Below, piece after piece: positions 34,301 through 47,239 of a stretch of DNA of 64,000 nt (position 1 is the stretch's first letter; each line of letters starts with the position of its first letter). The position numbers were made by a program, and so were the translations under genes. Where the stretch lies: assembly GCA_963693315.1 (NCBI GenBank), contig OY856187.1, forward strand, positions 46,704,485 to 46,768,484. The letters are read 5' to 3'. The stretch is from Diogma glabrata (Eukaryota > Arthropoda > Insecta > Diptera > Cylindrotomidae). Under the pieces are notes generated by a model. That model searched no databases, had not been told where the DNA came from, and saw only the letters and a list, made by a program, of their open reading frames with translations.

Positions 34301-36446
34301 CAACACTATATTCTGATAGTTGTATCAGAAAATTTTGTTGGGAAAAGATTTCACGATAGAAAGTGAAAACTTGTTTTATTTTAAACGAAATATTTCTACT
34401 TGAAAATATAAACAAAAAGTTAAAGTTGCGTGAAAAAATTGTTGAAATCATTTTTAATTAGTAATACATTTTTATATTTGTGTACGCTAAAAAGAGCTAA
34501 AAAATATAATAAATGATGATTGTTGAGAAGAAAGTGGCAAAAAGTTTAGGAAAAGTCGATATGTAAAAAAAAAACAAAGAAAAAAAGTGGAGTTTAAAAC
34601 TACAAAATACAATCTTTTTCACGGATCAGCTGTAAATTAAACATGAGATAGATATTATCTTTTATCTCAAAGTAAGTTTAATCTTGATATTCCTTTCATA
34701 AAGGTCATGTTATACATTAAAGAAGGTTCTGTTTTATAATATTGGCTTGAATTGAAGTTTATATTTTGATTGATATTGATTATTGTAAGGTTTAATGAAG
34801 TTCTGGGCCTTTGGTTCTCCATATGAAAAATAATTTTCAGGATTATAAACAAATATTTTACGTCCGTAATGCTCAACCGTTATTTTATGGTGAGGAATTA
34901 TTCCAGTTAATGTACTGCAAAGTATTGTACTAAATCAAAATATTATTATTCAAAAAAGAGCAAATATATTAATAAATTTAATCACTTTTTCAAGAGTTTT
35001 CGCTTACTAAATGATAAATTGTTTTGTGCACAAAGTACCCTGACTTGTGTGAAAACGCTAAATTTATTAATAAATGTGTTTAAATTTTCTTACTTATAAC
35101 CGTAAATCAAAAGTTCCAACAACATTTTTGTGTAACAAAATTTTAATCTATTTGTTACAATTTGTTTATTTTCTGGAACTTTTCTTCTTTACGAAAAGGA
35201 AGGAAAAATACGAAATTTTTTGGAATGAATGTGTTGAGTGTAGCTACTACAAAATGAATCTAAAAGATATAGCAAGCAAAAACCATCATAAAAGCTAGAT
35301 GCTGTGGCTCATGATATAATAAAAAAACATTCTTAATTAAAAGTAGTCTGTCTCGACCTCCCAGAAAGTTTGTCTCTACACAAATTTACAAGATCGGAAG
35401 TAATCCCGCCAAAGCACCGGCTATCTTTTAAGTCTGAGCCATTCTGTATAACTGATGGTGGGAATACTAACAGGTCATCATCATGTGGATAAACACATGG
35501 CGAGGCTTCTATAAGGAAATGATCCAACATGGCGTTTTGTTTTAACGAAAATGGAACCGTCTCTAACATTATGGTAGAATGCTTAGCTCTGACAAAGCTC
35601 CTAAGCAACCTAAGAAAATGTTTGGCTCTTGACGGTGAGGATGTCATAAAGGACTGGCAGTCTGTATGTCATGTTATAACTATATGGACGTCTCAACAAT
35701 TAAAAAGAAAAAATGAATTCTTGATATCGTGAAGAAAGGCCAACCAACCCCCCATATATTTGATCAGATCTGGCTTGTGAAACGGTAAAAAAATCTATCT
35801 ACGATTTAGTATATCGTACAAGCTTTGATTTCTGGCAATTTATGCAATCCTTAACCTAGTCTTCGTATCTTTATTCATTTTTGATGATGTGGTGATAAAT
35901 TATAGAATGGCATGTATCTCTGGATGTGTTAGTTCATTTAGTTTTGCAAAAAATCCACGTCATATTTCCAGAATAATATATGAACCCATTTTGTTTGTTG
36001 ATATATCACAACAAAAATTTCTTTTTCAATATCAACGTATATGTTTTTTATATGTTTTTCTTGTGCACCACCGCGATAAATTTTTCATCTTTTTCTTTCG
36101 ATGAGACAAAACTAGCAACATTTATTTCTAGTCAATGAAGAAATCTGCCAATCTGGGACTTCGGTTTGATTTGGGTGAAATAACTGTGACGTAACTGTTT
36201 TACTGATTATATGAACCATTAATCAGTAAAAACTAAATAACCTTTTTCTTTGACTAAGGTTCGAAAATTTTTGATATCTTTTTTTTTTAATATAATTTTT
36301 TTCATTCCTTAACCAAAATTGTATTCGTAAGAACTCGGTCAAACTGAATAGAATTAAAACGCAGCTACAACTATTTGATGATAAACGCGGACTAAAAGTA
36401 GATTCGCTGTCTAACAATCTCTAATTAATTGTTTTTGGCTTGGCTG
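31336..36446. other. Long intergenic region, mostly featureless
   Basis: No gene that I can support over about 5.1 kb. A primer-binding-site-like motif lies at 32077-32096 (minus). A segment of less AT-rich sequence at 35340-35690 is open on both strands (104 codons minus, 67 codons plus) but has no motif I recognise. The remainder is AT-rich with homopolymer runs. Confidence 0.5.
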
Positions 36447-37216
36447 AGGGTCATTCCAAAGTGACTAACGTAACATTTATACCGAAATTCACAACTTTGT
36501 TTCCTTATAACTAAAATAGTAAAGATTATTTTAAGCACTTGTTGACTTTTTAAAATGTAAATCGAGTTTATTTATCTAAATCAGAAAGCTTTTTTATTTA
36601 AATTAATTTTTTTTATATATTTTTTAAATAAAAATGTAAATGTGACTAACGTAACATTTTTTATACCATTAAATTAACACTTAAATTATGAACCAAAATT
36701 CTCTAGGTGTTGAAAATGTACATAAAATTTATTGATAAGTTTCTTCAATGTAATTAATGTATTTTTTAAAAAAGCCAATAACTTTTTAAAAAATTTGTTA
36801 GTTTTTCATAAATTGACGCTTTTGATTTAAATGATGTGTGACTAACGTAACGTGACTAACGTAACACAAAAGAGTTCATGTATTTAGAATGCTTACCTCA
36901 TTTACTTGGAAATCAAAGCAGTCCAATTCAGACACTCCAAACTTTAGCTTTCAGAAAATAAAAAGTCTAAAACAATTCGGTTTATTTTATTTGTGCTATG
37001 CTATATTCTTTGTAGATATATTTTAATTCGTATATTAAGCCTTTTTCACAACCATGCGCTTAATTGCATTCTAAACAAAATAACAATATTGGAATTTTCA
37101 CAGTTGTTGCCATATCTTATAGTAAAATATATGAAAAAAAAATTATAGGTCACAGTTACAATTTTGTGAAGAAAAAAAATTTAGCTTGAAGGTTGACTTT
37201 AAAATGGAATGACCCT
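36447..37216. mobile_element. MITE-like element with internal GTGACTAACGTAAC repeats
   Basis: The ends are inverted: AGGGTCATTCCA at 36447 and TGGAATGACCCT ending at 37216. The 14-mer GTGACTAACGTAAC occurs four times in the left half (36461, 36642, 36838, 36852), the last two directly adjacent. There is no coding region. The superfamily is unknown. Confidence 0.65.
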
Positions 37217-38198
37217 GCATATTTGTGATTTTTGGTACAATTCGTTTGACATGGAAACAAGCCGAATTGATTGGAGCTCTGTGAAGAAATTGCGTTAAAC
37301 AGAGGCCCTCTGAACCAAAGGTTAATTTTATACTATTCCTTATATCCACCCATTGTAGCCTTTAAACTTATAATGATCCGGAACTAATTGAGCTTATATA
37401 AAATTCGTTGTTACGGCCTGTGAAGTAGTGAACATACAAATTTTGTTCTAGCTTTGGATGTTTTCTATATTATCGATAGCCCAAAACGCATTTTAAAATA
37501 AATCCAGCATTGTCTAGAGTTTGTAAAACCTTGCACTTTTCTCTGGATGTGAAGATGATCCGAATTTGCAGATTTTTTCAGCTTAAAAAGCAATATTGGG
37601 TGGACCAACATATTAAGGATGTAAAATTTACCGCAATCCACTAAATGTAGTGTACGATTTGAATTTGACAGAGCATTGGGTAGTGTAAATAAAAAGTTTA
37701 TTCTGGTTTTGGGTATTTTCTGATTTACAAGAGCAAATTTGTATGCATAATCGGTTCATTGACCATCGTCTTGTGTAGTAGACAAGCATAGAGTTACACA
37801 ACTAAAAAACATCCTGATACAATTGTTACAGATAACTATCTTAAAATAAACAAAAAATTGATGAAGAAGTTCAAGTTTGAAGATGTTGTTGGTAATTAAC
37901 GCTTACCTTCGTTGAAAATAATAAAAACTAACGTAATTTTTTATTAAATTTTATTTTAGGCTGATTGTATAAGATAAAATAAAACTATTGTGTAAATTCG
38001 TTTTCCCATTTAACAACAAACTCCAAATTTATTCGTAAGACTCGTTTGATATTAACATGGTAAAACAGATATTGAAATTGCTACGGCATTGAATTCTTTA
38101 GAGTCTAGATACTTTTATGAAAATCTGGTCAAATAACAAAGTATTTATATAACACTATTTGAATTTATCTTGAATTTTTAAACTAGTTAATATAGTAT
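37217..38198. other. Intergenic
   Basis: No gene or repeat recognised. Confidence 0.5.
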
Positions 38199-38475
38199 AA
38201 ATAAAATCAATAATTTATAATATATTATTTTTATTAAAGCCCACAAAACAAACTTTTTTGTATATAATTTTTACTACGTGTTTCGAGTGTAAACACTCAT
38301 CTTCGGATTACAAAAATTTGCATATATAATAATATTAAAAATATACAAGTATACTTTTGTAATTCGAAGATGAGTGTTGACACCCGAACTGCGTTATAAA
38401 AAATATATAAACTAATTTCTGCTTTGTGGATTCTGATAACAATAATTTTTTAATATAAATTATTGATTTTATTTA
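38199..38475. mobile_element. Foldback MITE with hairpin core
   Basis: Outer inverted ends (AAATAAAATCAATAATTTA and inverse) flank an inner inverted pair at about 38275-38320 and 38352-38395 (AACACTCATCTTCGGATTAC against its near-inverse). The whole 277 bp can fold as one hairpin. There is no coding region. Confidence 0.7.
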
Positions 38476-39217
38476 AATTATAACAACTTGGCAGCAACCA
38501 TTAAATATTTTTTAATAAATAACAGTTTATTTTAAAAATATGTCTAATTAATATAATATAAGATGCGTTTGATTTGACTGATATAACTGCGTTTAACTAC
38601 GACTGATGTAACTGCGTTTTTTATACTATATGCATTTATTTCAAAATAAAATCGAAAATCAAAATGAAATCGTAAAATTATCGAAATAATTATTTAAGCA
38701 ATAATATAAGGAACTGAAAGTCTTTAATTCAACAAGTCAATAAGCGGTTTATTGCTTATTTTTGCTTGTTGTACTCGATATTAAATTGACTAACAAGACC
38801 GAAGGTAAATAAAAAAAAGTAAAATATAGGAAGCATTGGAATACGAAATAACATTTTTCTTAAATAATCCTAAAATTTCATTTGAGTGCAGTAATTGCTT
38901 TATTAGGCCATTAAAAATAGTATTTGAACAACAAAAAAATTCGTTACGTACGTAAACATGAAAGAAAACAAAAAGGTACTTTTTGAGATCGATATGTTTG
39001 AAGAATAAAATTTACTTTTTTGTTACTTAAATAAACTAAAAGTAACGAAAGTATATAATTATTCATAAATGTATTTCCAAATGATCGTCGTTTACGTAAT
39101 CATAAAAATTTAAATGATTTTATTAATTAGTAACAATTATTCAACGATTAATATGCAAATTTTTTAAAAATTAAATTTAACAACAACGTCTAAATATTTC
39201 CCTCCAAAAAATTACTG
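38476..39217. other. Intergenic
   Basis: AT-rich, nothing recognised, up to the 4-bp target duplication (CCTT, 39218-39221) of the LTR element. Confidence 0.5.
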
Positions 39218-39221
39218 CCTT

Positions 39222-40856
39222 TGTAAGGTTTACCGTTATAGATAACGGCAACCTTAACAGAAATCATATGAGAATGTAGATCTATTTTTGAACCGCAGCA
39301 TTATTTTACCCGCTAGGCATCAGGGGAGAAGTGGGATGGGTTTTGGTTCAAACAAACATATGATTTTATTATATGCTGCATTACCGGAAAGTAAAACAAA
39401 ACTTCACAAACGATCACTGTAACTGTAACTAACCTATATCATTCATCTATCACGCCAATATATTCCGAAGCCGTAATTTTCTCTGAATTAAAAAGGCATG
39501 CTTCCTACTTCCTCAATCTCCCATAACTCTCAAAACACAATTCTAGTTATAACTCATTATATTTCTATATTAAATCACGAAAGCTTGTATTTAAATTAAC
39601 ACCATACATTTAAGTTTTTGACTAAAGCTAAGGAAATTGAAGTAATTAAGTCATATTCGTATTTTATAAGGAAAGAAAACAAAAACAAATTAGCCTAACG
39701 AACTAGCATACTAAATTAACAAGTTAACGAAATAAATAAATTTGATCAATTAATAAACACGCTAAATAAATAAATAAATTAGCTTAATAAATAAATAAGT
39801 TAAATATATAAACTGGCTTAGTAAAGGAACCTGTTAAAACAATATATAAATGAGCTTAATAAATAAACAAATTAGCTTACCTGAGCTAGTAACCTGCCAA
39901 AAGCGCTTTTAGTGTCACCTTACTCATCAAGAAAAAAAATTGCTATTCTAAAAATTATTAACGTTAACTAACAACAAAAATCAATTATTTGCTTAGCATA
40001 TACATAAATGATATATACACAAAAAAACACGAAATCAGATTCGCAGTTATAATACACGTAAATACTCAATCCAGCTATACAGTACGATCAAAATGTGCTT
40101 CTAAATTGGTTTCCCGTTTCCTTTTAAATTTAATTTACAGAGTATGCTGTTTTCTTTTCAATTTAATTTACCGAATCCAATTAGGTAACGTGCTTAATAC
40201 GGTTGGATACTTGTTTGTGGTATCCTAAGGAAACAGTTATAACGGATGCGTATTTAGGTTTTTTTCTTGTTTTAATTCTTCATCTAACCCACTTCATCGC
40301 CAACAATTTTTAACTTGGAGGATAATAAGTTACAGGCCCAGGCAATTCCAATAAACCTAAGATAAATATCACTTAATTCACAAACATTCGAATCAGTTTA
40401 CCCGTCGCCTAACTTGCTTACCTGGTCGGTTTAGGTCACACTAATTTCACAGTGAAATAATTCCGTATTATTTATTGTATTTATTAATGTATTAAGAAAT
40501 AACTCAAACAAAAAGCATTTGAAATAACTGATACACTACTTTTTGTGAATATTGAAAACTTGGAATTATCACTTATAATTTGTTACTAGATTTTATTAAA
40601 GTTTAATTTCATGTACTCACTGTCGTACACTTTCAAAATGAATGTTTAAAATTTGCAACAGCAAAATTCTGTAGTAACTACATAAATAAATGATTGTAAT
40701 CAGGTTTTCGTAAAACCAGGAAAAACGGGATAAAGTTTGATTAAATAAAATGCGAATTAAATGATGATGATTCATTTTTTATTTATGCAGTGCTGTTGCA
40801 TTATAATGAAATATAGGGGCTGGAACTACATTTTACTTTCAATGAAATGTGTTACA
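39222..40856 (-). repeat. 3' LTR of the Ty3/gypsy element
   Basis: 1635 bp. Direct repeat of 47240-48873. Differences seen include a C/A in an A-run near 39394, A/G near 39525 and a 2-base indel near 40080. It contains a stretch of TAAATAAATAAATTAGCTTA-like units near 39730-39800. Confidence 0.97.
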
Positions 40857-40912
40857 AATCGTGGGGACGACCCAACACCCTGAGAATCTATAGCCGGGCT
40901 TCACCTGCTTCT

Positions 40913-42292
40913 TTAACCTTTAATATCTTTTAAATGGTACACCCCGAGACTTTTACCTTGGAGATCTTCCATCTCATATGCGACATTGCCAACGGGCTTA
41001 CGAATTCGGGCCTTTTGGAATTTGGGAGCAAATTTGGAGGAAAACTGCTTCGGGGCTTCGCTCTGTGAAAAATTTCGAATGAAAACTTCTTGTTGTGCAA
41101 CGAAATGGCGAGGACGACTGCGTAAGTTATATCTTGGTACATTTTGATAATATGCCTGTTTTAAACTCTTGAGAACTCCTTCCTGTACGACTGACAACAT
41201 ATCTGACTTAGATGTCACAGCCAAATAGTTTCCAGCTAAGTTGCTTTTCTCTCTAAAAAGAATATAATCTGAACCGTGTCCAACCATATGTTGCCCAAAC
41301 ACTAAGAAGTGTGGGGAACATCCAGTTGCGTCATGTTTGACATTTCGAAGACAACTAAGGACTTCCTCCAAATGCTTATCCCAGTTTTGGTGGTTATCCT
41401 TTATGTAAGATCGAATGGCTGCGAGAATGGTGCGGTTTACTCTCTCCGAGGCATTTGACTGGGGAGAATATTTCGGAGTAAACACATGCTCAACTCCATA
41501 CTTTAAAAGCAAGTTAGACAGCATATGCGACACAAATTGCTTCCCGTTATCAGTCAAGATAGATTCGGGCACAGAGAATTTTAGGAATACATCTCGTTCG
41601 AGAAAGTTGCAGACGGCTTCTGCAGTGGCTTGACGAACTGGCTTCGCAATGACATATCTTGAGAATTTATCTAAGACAACGATAATGCTTGTAAAGTCAT
41701 TTTTGGACCTGGGATATGGACCCAAAAAGTCGACGTATAACCGTTGCCATGGTCGCAAAACTTCTACGAAACTACCCATGGGAGGTTTAGTGGAAGCGTT
41801 AGTAGCTTTAGACATTTTGCAAATATCGCAGCTTTGGATGTATAGTTTTACGTCTTGAGCCATATTTTTCCAAAAATATTGCCGTTTGATCCTATCGAGG
41901 ACTTTTGCTACTCCTTGATGAGCTGATGTTGGTGCATCATGAGCCTGTTGAATAAGAGCGTTAGTCAGGCTGTTGGGGACTATTAGCTTCCACTGAGGTA
42001 CATCTGTATCTAGGTAGGATAACTCTGGAGTCAAATTTATGTATAGTCGTCCATTAAATATTTGAATATTTGTTTTACTTTTGCTATCATTCGAAACTTC
42101 AATGATTTGTTCTTTATATTCCGGTTCATCAAAAGCCGAATCACCAAGATCTATGTGGAGCGGCGGGAGTACCCTCTGTAGTACCATTAGTACCATCTGT
42201 AACAACCGTTTTATCGACATTACCCAGGGCATCAACGTGCATGCGAGAAAGAGCATCAGGAACAACATTTTGACTTCCTTTCCGGTGCTCAA
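40913..42292 (-). pseudogene. Ty3/gypsy pol, integrase part
   Basis: The open frame ends 56 bp before the 3' LTR. It has the H-H-C-C zinc-binding region (HDAPTSAHQG then CDICKMSKA) and the integrase catalytic triad: Asp in YVDFLGPYP, Asp in LTDNGKQF and Glu in NASERVNRT. A C-terminal YNLRSRPRHF region follows. It is out of frame with the upstream RT-RNase H part, so a small indel near 42160-42200 separates them. The indel lies where tandem GGTACT units occur, so it may be slippage or an assembly error. All catalytic residues are present. Confidence 0.93.
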
Positions 42293-44384
42293 TAGTAAAA
42301 TTAAAAGCCTGAAGCTTTAAACTCCACCTTGCCAAGCGCCCGGAGAGATCTCGCTGTTCTCTGAGCCACTTCAAACTCGCATGGTCGGTGATGACCGTAA
42401 ACGGAAGACCTTCAATATACGCTCTGAATTTTTTAATGCTCAATACCGCCGCTAAACACTCAAGCTCAGTAACACTGTAGTTCTTTTGTGCCCGATTGAG
42501 TTTTTGAGAAAAGAAGGCGATAGGGTGCTCGTCTCCATTCTCAGTGCGTTGAAATAATACACATCCAACTCCGCTTGTGCTTGCATCACATTGTAAATAA
42601 AATGGACTTTTAAAATCAGGTGTTGAAAGAACGGGTGCGGAAGTCAAGGCTTCCTTTAATGCATCAAACGAGACCTGAACGTTCTCAGTCCAACAAAATT
42701 TTTGATTCTTCTTCAAAAGATCAGTTAAGGGCGCTGATAAGGTTGAATACCCTGCAATAAACCTTCGATACCAACCTGTAACACCAAGAAATCGACGAAC
42801 GTGACGTACGGTTTTTGGAATTGGGAAGGATACAATAGCATTAATTTTATCCGGATCAACTCGCAAACCACCTTCACCCACAATATAGCCGAGGTATTTA
42901 ATTTCCTTCATGCAGAATTTACTTTTATCAACATTTATGGACAAATTTGCTTTGCGAAGTCGATCGGCAACATCTGCTAAAAGAGAGAGGTGTTCGTCAA
43001 ACGTCGAAGATGTAACTAATAAGTCGTCTAGATATACGGAAACCCGATCGTGTAGATGATAAGGGATTACTCTATGCATAAGTCGGCACATGGTTTGCGG
43101 GGCGTTACAGAGACCGAAAGGCATGACCTTAAATTGATAAAGTGGACGACCTGGGACTGCGAAAGCAGTCTTTTCACGTGATTCAGGATCGAGAGGAATT
43201 TGCCAAAAGGCATCTTTTAAATCCAAACTCGATATATACATGGTTTTATCCAGACGACTTAGTAATCCATCAATTAAAGGTAACGGGTATGCATCCTTTT
43301 TAGTTACTTCATTTAATTTACGAGCGTCTAAACAAAGTCTACACTTACCATTCGCCTTCCTTACTAACGCAATGGGTGAGCACCAAGCACTCTGACTTTC
43401 TTCAATTATTCCCAGGGATATCATTCTATCTAATTCTGTATAGATTTCGGCTTCAACAGCAGGCGAAACAGAATAATGCCGCTGTTTGATTGGTGAAGCA
43501 TTACCAACATCAATTGAATGGGTTAGAATAGGTGTCTTTCCTAGCCCAATTTGATTAAAGTTAGGAATCGTGCTAATTACCTCTTGCAATTTATGTTCTT
43601 CTTCGCTAGAAAGATGGTGAAGAGTTGTTTGCTTGTTTGAGGGTATAGATTTATCAAAAAGGACTTCAGGTCGGTCTATTTCACTAACCATAACAGGCTG
43701 TATACCAAATTTATTCCAAAAGTCACAACCTAAATACAACTCTTGTTGCAAACCTGGAGCAATATAAAAGCGCATATTGTGACTTTTGTTGGCATACTCA
43801 GTTTTTATATTTATATAGCCGATCACCCTTTGTGGTTGCCCACTGGCTGTGGATAGAACGAAAGGAAAGTTGTGCACTCTTATATCAAGATTTTCAAGAT
43901 ATTTTTCGGAACCCGCACCCAACACGCTTATGTTTGCACCGCTGTCCAGTAGCCCATGGTATTTAACACCAGCTATAACAACATCAGCATAAGGACGATT
44001 ATCACTAGCATTCGCAACTATCGTTTCCGACAGCAGTAGTTTCAGTTTACGTCGTTTTTGAAAATATTTATGCATACGCTGCCTCTGTTTTAGCACTTTA
44101 TTGGGTTTTAGCATGTCCACGGATTGATACAGATCGGTTGTCAAATAGGCATCAGTTTTATGAACGTCACTATCAGTTAAAGGTGTCAAATCGGGGTTAA
44201 CTATGTTTTGACTTTCTATTTGCCTTGTGGAAATGGAGGTAAATGCTGTCTCAGCCTCAGTTCGGGATCGGTGTTGGTGGCTACTTCGATGTTTTTCTGA
44301 TGTATTGAGGGTTGGTTCAGGAAATGAGGTTCCCTCGATTTCTTCATTTCCTGATGATCGTTTCCCGATGAAATTCGCGAGCAA
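42141..44384 (-). pseudogene. Ty3/gypsy pol: protease, reverse transcriptase, RNase H
   Basis: The open frame is about 747 codons long. A retropepsin (GLLDSGANISVLG, Asp-Ser-Gly) lies near residue 150. The reverse transcriptase follows with YLDDLLV as the catalytic motif (about 455), then RNase H (FYLQCDASTSGVGCVLF about 610). It ends shortly after VPDALSRMHVDA, where the frame breaks before the integrase. It is in the same frame as gag, but gag is closed by a stop and a zinc knuckle in another frame lies between them. Confidence 0.93.
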
Positions 44385-44447
44385 CGACTACAGTTTGGTT
44401 TCAAAATGCCAACTGCTCCACAACCAAAGCAAAATCGGTGTGTTATA

Positions 44448-46016
44448 TTAGTTTTTAAATAAGTGGCTACCACCACAGTTCCAACATTGTAATCCAACAG
44501 ATCTTAAATTGCCTTTACTGGCGTTAGAGGAAAAGGTAACAGCTTCAATGGTTTGAGAATAGTTTGGCAAAGCTGTTTGTTGATCGTTAGTTGAAGTAAT
44601 TCCCATGGTAGTAGATCCTGAAATCTCAACTCGATTACAATCTAATTCATGTACTTCATGACGTTTTGAGTTAGTAAATTCTGGCACATACCCTAACCGA
44701 GACCATGTATCCTCAATCGCAATGCATTTTTTTAACAATTGGTTTACTGAATTAAAACTTTCACCAGCAAGGTTTAATTGCAAACCAGGCCGCATATTAC
44801 GACGCAAAATAAGTAGAAGTTCATTTTCAAGCAAAGGTTCTTTTAAAGGAAGACACAACGCCATAACCTCGTTATAGAACTCAAGGAAGGTTTCTTTAAC
44901 ACGTTGTTTTCTGTTTTCAATTACGTGTTTGATATCGCATTCATTTCTACGATCCTGGAATCTTTCTTGCAGTCCCAATCTAAATTGCGGCCAAGTAAGC
45001 GCACCATTTCTCTCCAAATATGCCCAATACCATTCCGCTGCTTGACCCTTGAGCAGCCAAACTACTTCATCCACCATTTTGTGCTGTGATATACCATAAC
45101 TTTTGGCTAAATGCTCAACCCTGAATAAGAATCGGTCAACAGGCATGTGAGACGACCCATCAAAATGTACATTACAGAAATTTTGGCTAAATACAGGTTT
45201 TTGGTTACGAGAAAAGTCCTGGGGATTCACAATAGGTAGTTCGCTCCATACTGGCTTACGTGGAATAGTAGGTGGGATATCTTCTGAGATGGTAGGATTT
45301 TTATGAAGAGCAAACTTGTTAGACACCCGTTTTGATTGAGGCAACTTTTCACTGATTTGCGCTAGAAGTGATAATAACTCGTCATCTTTAGATAATCCCG
45401 ATGACTTTGACGTTTTTGAAATAGACTCATAAGGCGTTTCGAGATTCAAGGATTCGCGTTGGTAAGAACTAGAAGATGTTTGAGCTACCTCTTCTTTTGA
45501 CAAAGGTGAATTTTGACCATTAACTGTCAGCTCATCACTTGGAACTGTAATTTTAATTGTTCTGAGGGATGCTCTTGATTCATTCAAGTCTGCATTCTTA
45601 CTGATCACAGACTCAACAAGCTCCAACAACTTTTCGCAGGGAACTAAAGTAACTTCAGCAGATGCATAGGCAGATTCGGAATAAAACATGCGCTTAAGAC
45701 GGGAGGCTATGTGGATTAAACGAGAAGCAATCATAGACAATGTTTCCATATCCAAACTTTCATCAATAACTTCATCATTGATAGTTTCCTTAAATAGTAT
45801 TTGTAGCTCTGATATTTTCGTAGCACATGATTTAACTTCAGGAATTGGTTGCTTGCGTGCAAGATCATGCGCTCGCGTAGGAACCAAAGACGGTTGTAAT
45901 TTTTCATCTGCTAATTTCTCTAAAAGTTGTTTTAGAACTGATTTAGTTGGCCCTTTTAAACTCCGAATTTGAGCCTCAATTGAGAATTCATCCGGCTCTA
46001 AATATTCCGGATCCAT
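44448..46016 (-). CDS. Ty3/gypsy gag
   Basis: 522 codons from the ATG at 46014-46016, the first ATG of the frame. The N-terminal half is charged and probably helical. The capsid-like region includes EVVWLLKGQAAEWYWAYLE and FRLGLQERFQD, in the usual retrotransposon-gag pattern. A CCHC zinc knuckle begins at the very end (CWNCGGSHLF) and is cut by TAA at 44448. The second knuckle (CFGCGAVGILKPNC) lies just downstream in another frame, at about 44385-44440. Two small compensating indels, or one frameshift signal plus decay, would explain this. Confidence 0.9.
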   Translation of the reverse strand: MDPEYLEPDEFSIEAQIRSLKGPTKSVLKQLLEKLADEKLQPSLVPTRAHDLARKQPIPEVKSCATKISELQILFKETINDEVIDESLDMETLSMIASRLIHIASRLKRMFYSESAYASAEVTLVPCEKLLELVESVISKNADLNESRASLRTIKITVPSDELTVNGQNSPLSKEEVAQTSSSSYQRESLNLETPYESISKTSKSSGLSKDDELLSLLAQISEKLPQSKRVSNKFALHKNPTISEDIPPTIPRKPVWSELPIVNPQDFSRNQKPVFSQNFCNVHFDGSSHMPVDRFLFRVEHLAKSYGISQHKMVDEVVWLLKGQAAEWYWAYLERNGALTWPQFRLGLQERFQDRRNECDIKHVIENRKQRVKETFLEFYNEVMALCLPLKEPLLENELLLILRRNMRPGLQLNLAGESFNSVNQLLKKCIAIEDTWSRLGYVPEFTNSKRHEVHELDCNRVEISGSTTMGITSTNDQQTALPNYSQTIEAVTFSSNASKGNLRSVGLQCWNCGGSHLFKN

Positions 46017-47224
46017 TTTTATTCACGCTATTTATTTCCTTAAACACAGAACGGTACAAATTAAACACACCCCAAACGATCTTGGTAAAGAGAATCAGTA
46101 TAACGATAAGTTTAATAAATTAAGTCTAACTAACACTATCCTATACGACCACCTAAACGCAATAATCATAAAATGTATAAATATCAACAACAATTAAGAT
46201 CCAAGACCAAACAATCAAAAAAAAAATAAATAAACTAATATAATAATTTAAAAACGTTACTCCATGCGGTATGATAGATCACAAGATATACTATGGATAT
46301 AATTTATTACAGGAATTAAAATACTTAACGATTAGAATAAATAAATAAATATAATAATTTAGAAGTACAAAAAATGAAAATTTCGCGAAAATTATAAACT
46401 ATCACCGAATCAAATACTAACAATGTTCAACTAAAAGTGTATAGAATATGAGAGTCATGAGAGATTCGCCGCTGAACGCCTGCCGTTCCCTCTCAGAGAA
46501 CAAAAGAGAAAAAAAATAACATGGTCATGTACTTGGAAATCGATTATGATAACTACAATCTAAAGTCCCAGCACGAGCTTACACTCGGATATACTTATCT
46601 CGTTTCCTAATAAAGAACATGTGTAAAACGAAACATACACGAATGCAAATTAATTGTCTTTAATTTTAAAAACCACTGTTTCAAAACATTTTAGGTGAAA
46701 TCGTTTTATTAAGATAATAGCGTACAGAGATATGTGACTTTTCGCCGAATAGTCAAACATTTTCCTATGGAAGAAACAGCTTCAATAATCTCAGTAACGA
46801 TTAAATCAATTTTAAAAAAACCGACATCCAGAAAGAAAAACCCAAAATGGAACAGTGATTATTAAAGAAATGATTGATTCAAAAAAAAAGAAGTTTCCCT
46901 AACTAATCAAACATTTGATAATTTAGAGTTTAAACATCAGTTCCGAATCAGCACTCGCTTATCGACCCTAACCAACCTTGCTACAAAGTATTATTAAATA
47001 CCATAGTAGAAGATCGTATAAGGAATAGAGATGTTTAAAATCGGAATATATTGGTGTGAGTGATAAAATAAAATGTATTCTACAAAGAAAAAAATTGACA
47101 ATTTCAATCAAACCATTAATTAAATTAAAAAAAAAGTTACGAAAACAGAAAAAATTTTTCCTTCTAAATAAATGTTTTTTTTTTGTTTTTATCAACTAAA
47201 ATGACAATAGTTATGAGCTATAAA
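46017..47224 (-). other. Leader of the Ty3/gypsy element
   Basis: About 1.2 kb between the primer-binding site and the gag start. AT-rich, without open frames of interest. This would be the 5' untranslated and packaging region of the element transcript. Confidence 0.8.
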
Positions 47225-47238
47225 CAGTTTGGGCGCCA
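47225..47238 (-). promoter_or_regulatory. Primer-binding site (tRNA-Lys-like)
   Basis: On the coding strand TGGCGCCCAAACTG starts one base after the 5' LTR. It matches the 3' end of tRNA-Lys in its first eight bases (TGGCGCCC), as in other insect Ty3/gypsy elements. Confidence 0.8.
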
Positions 47239-47239
47239 C

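Noticed and set aside
36461..36865. Spaced repeats considered as a CRISPR array
   Set aside because: Spacing is irregular, there are only four copies, and the genome is eukaryotic.
39990..40228. 79-codon plus-strand frame in the left LTR
   Set aside because: Lies within the LTR, antisense to the element, and has no known motif.
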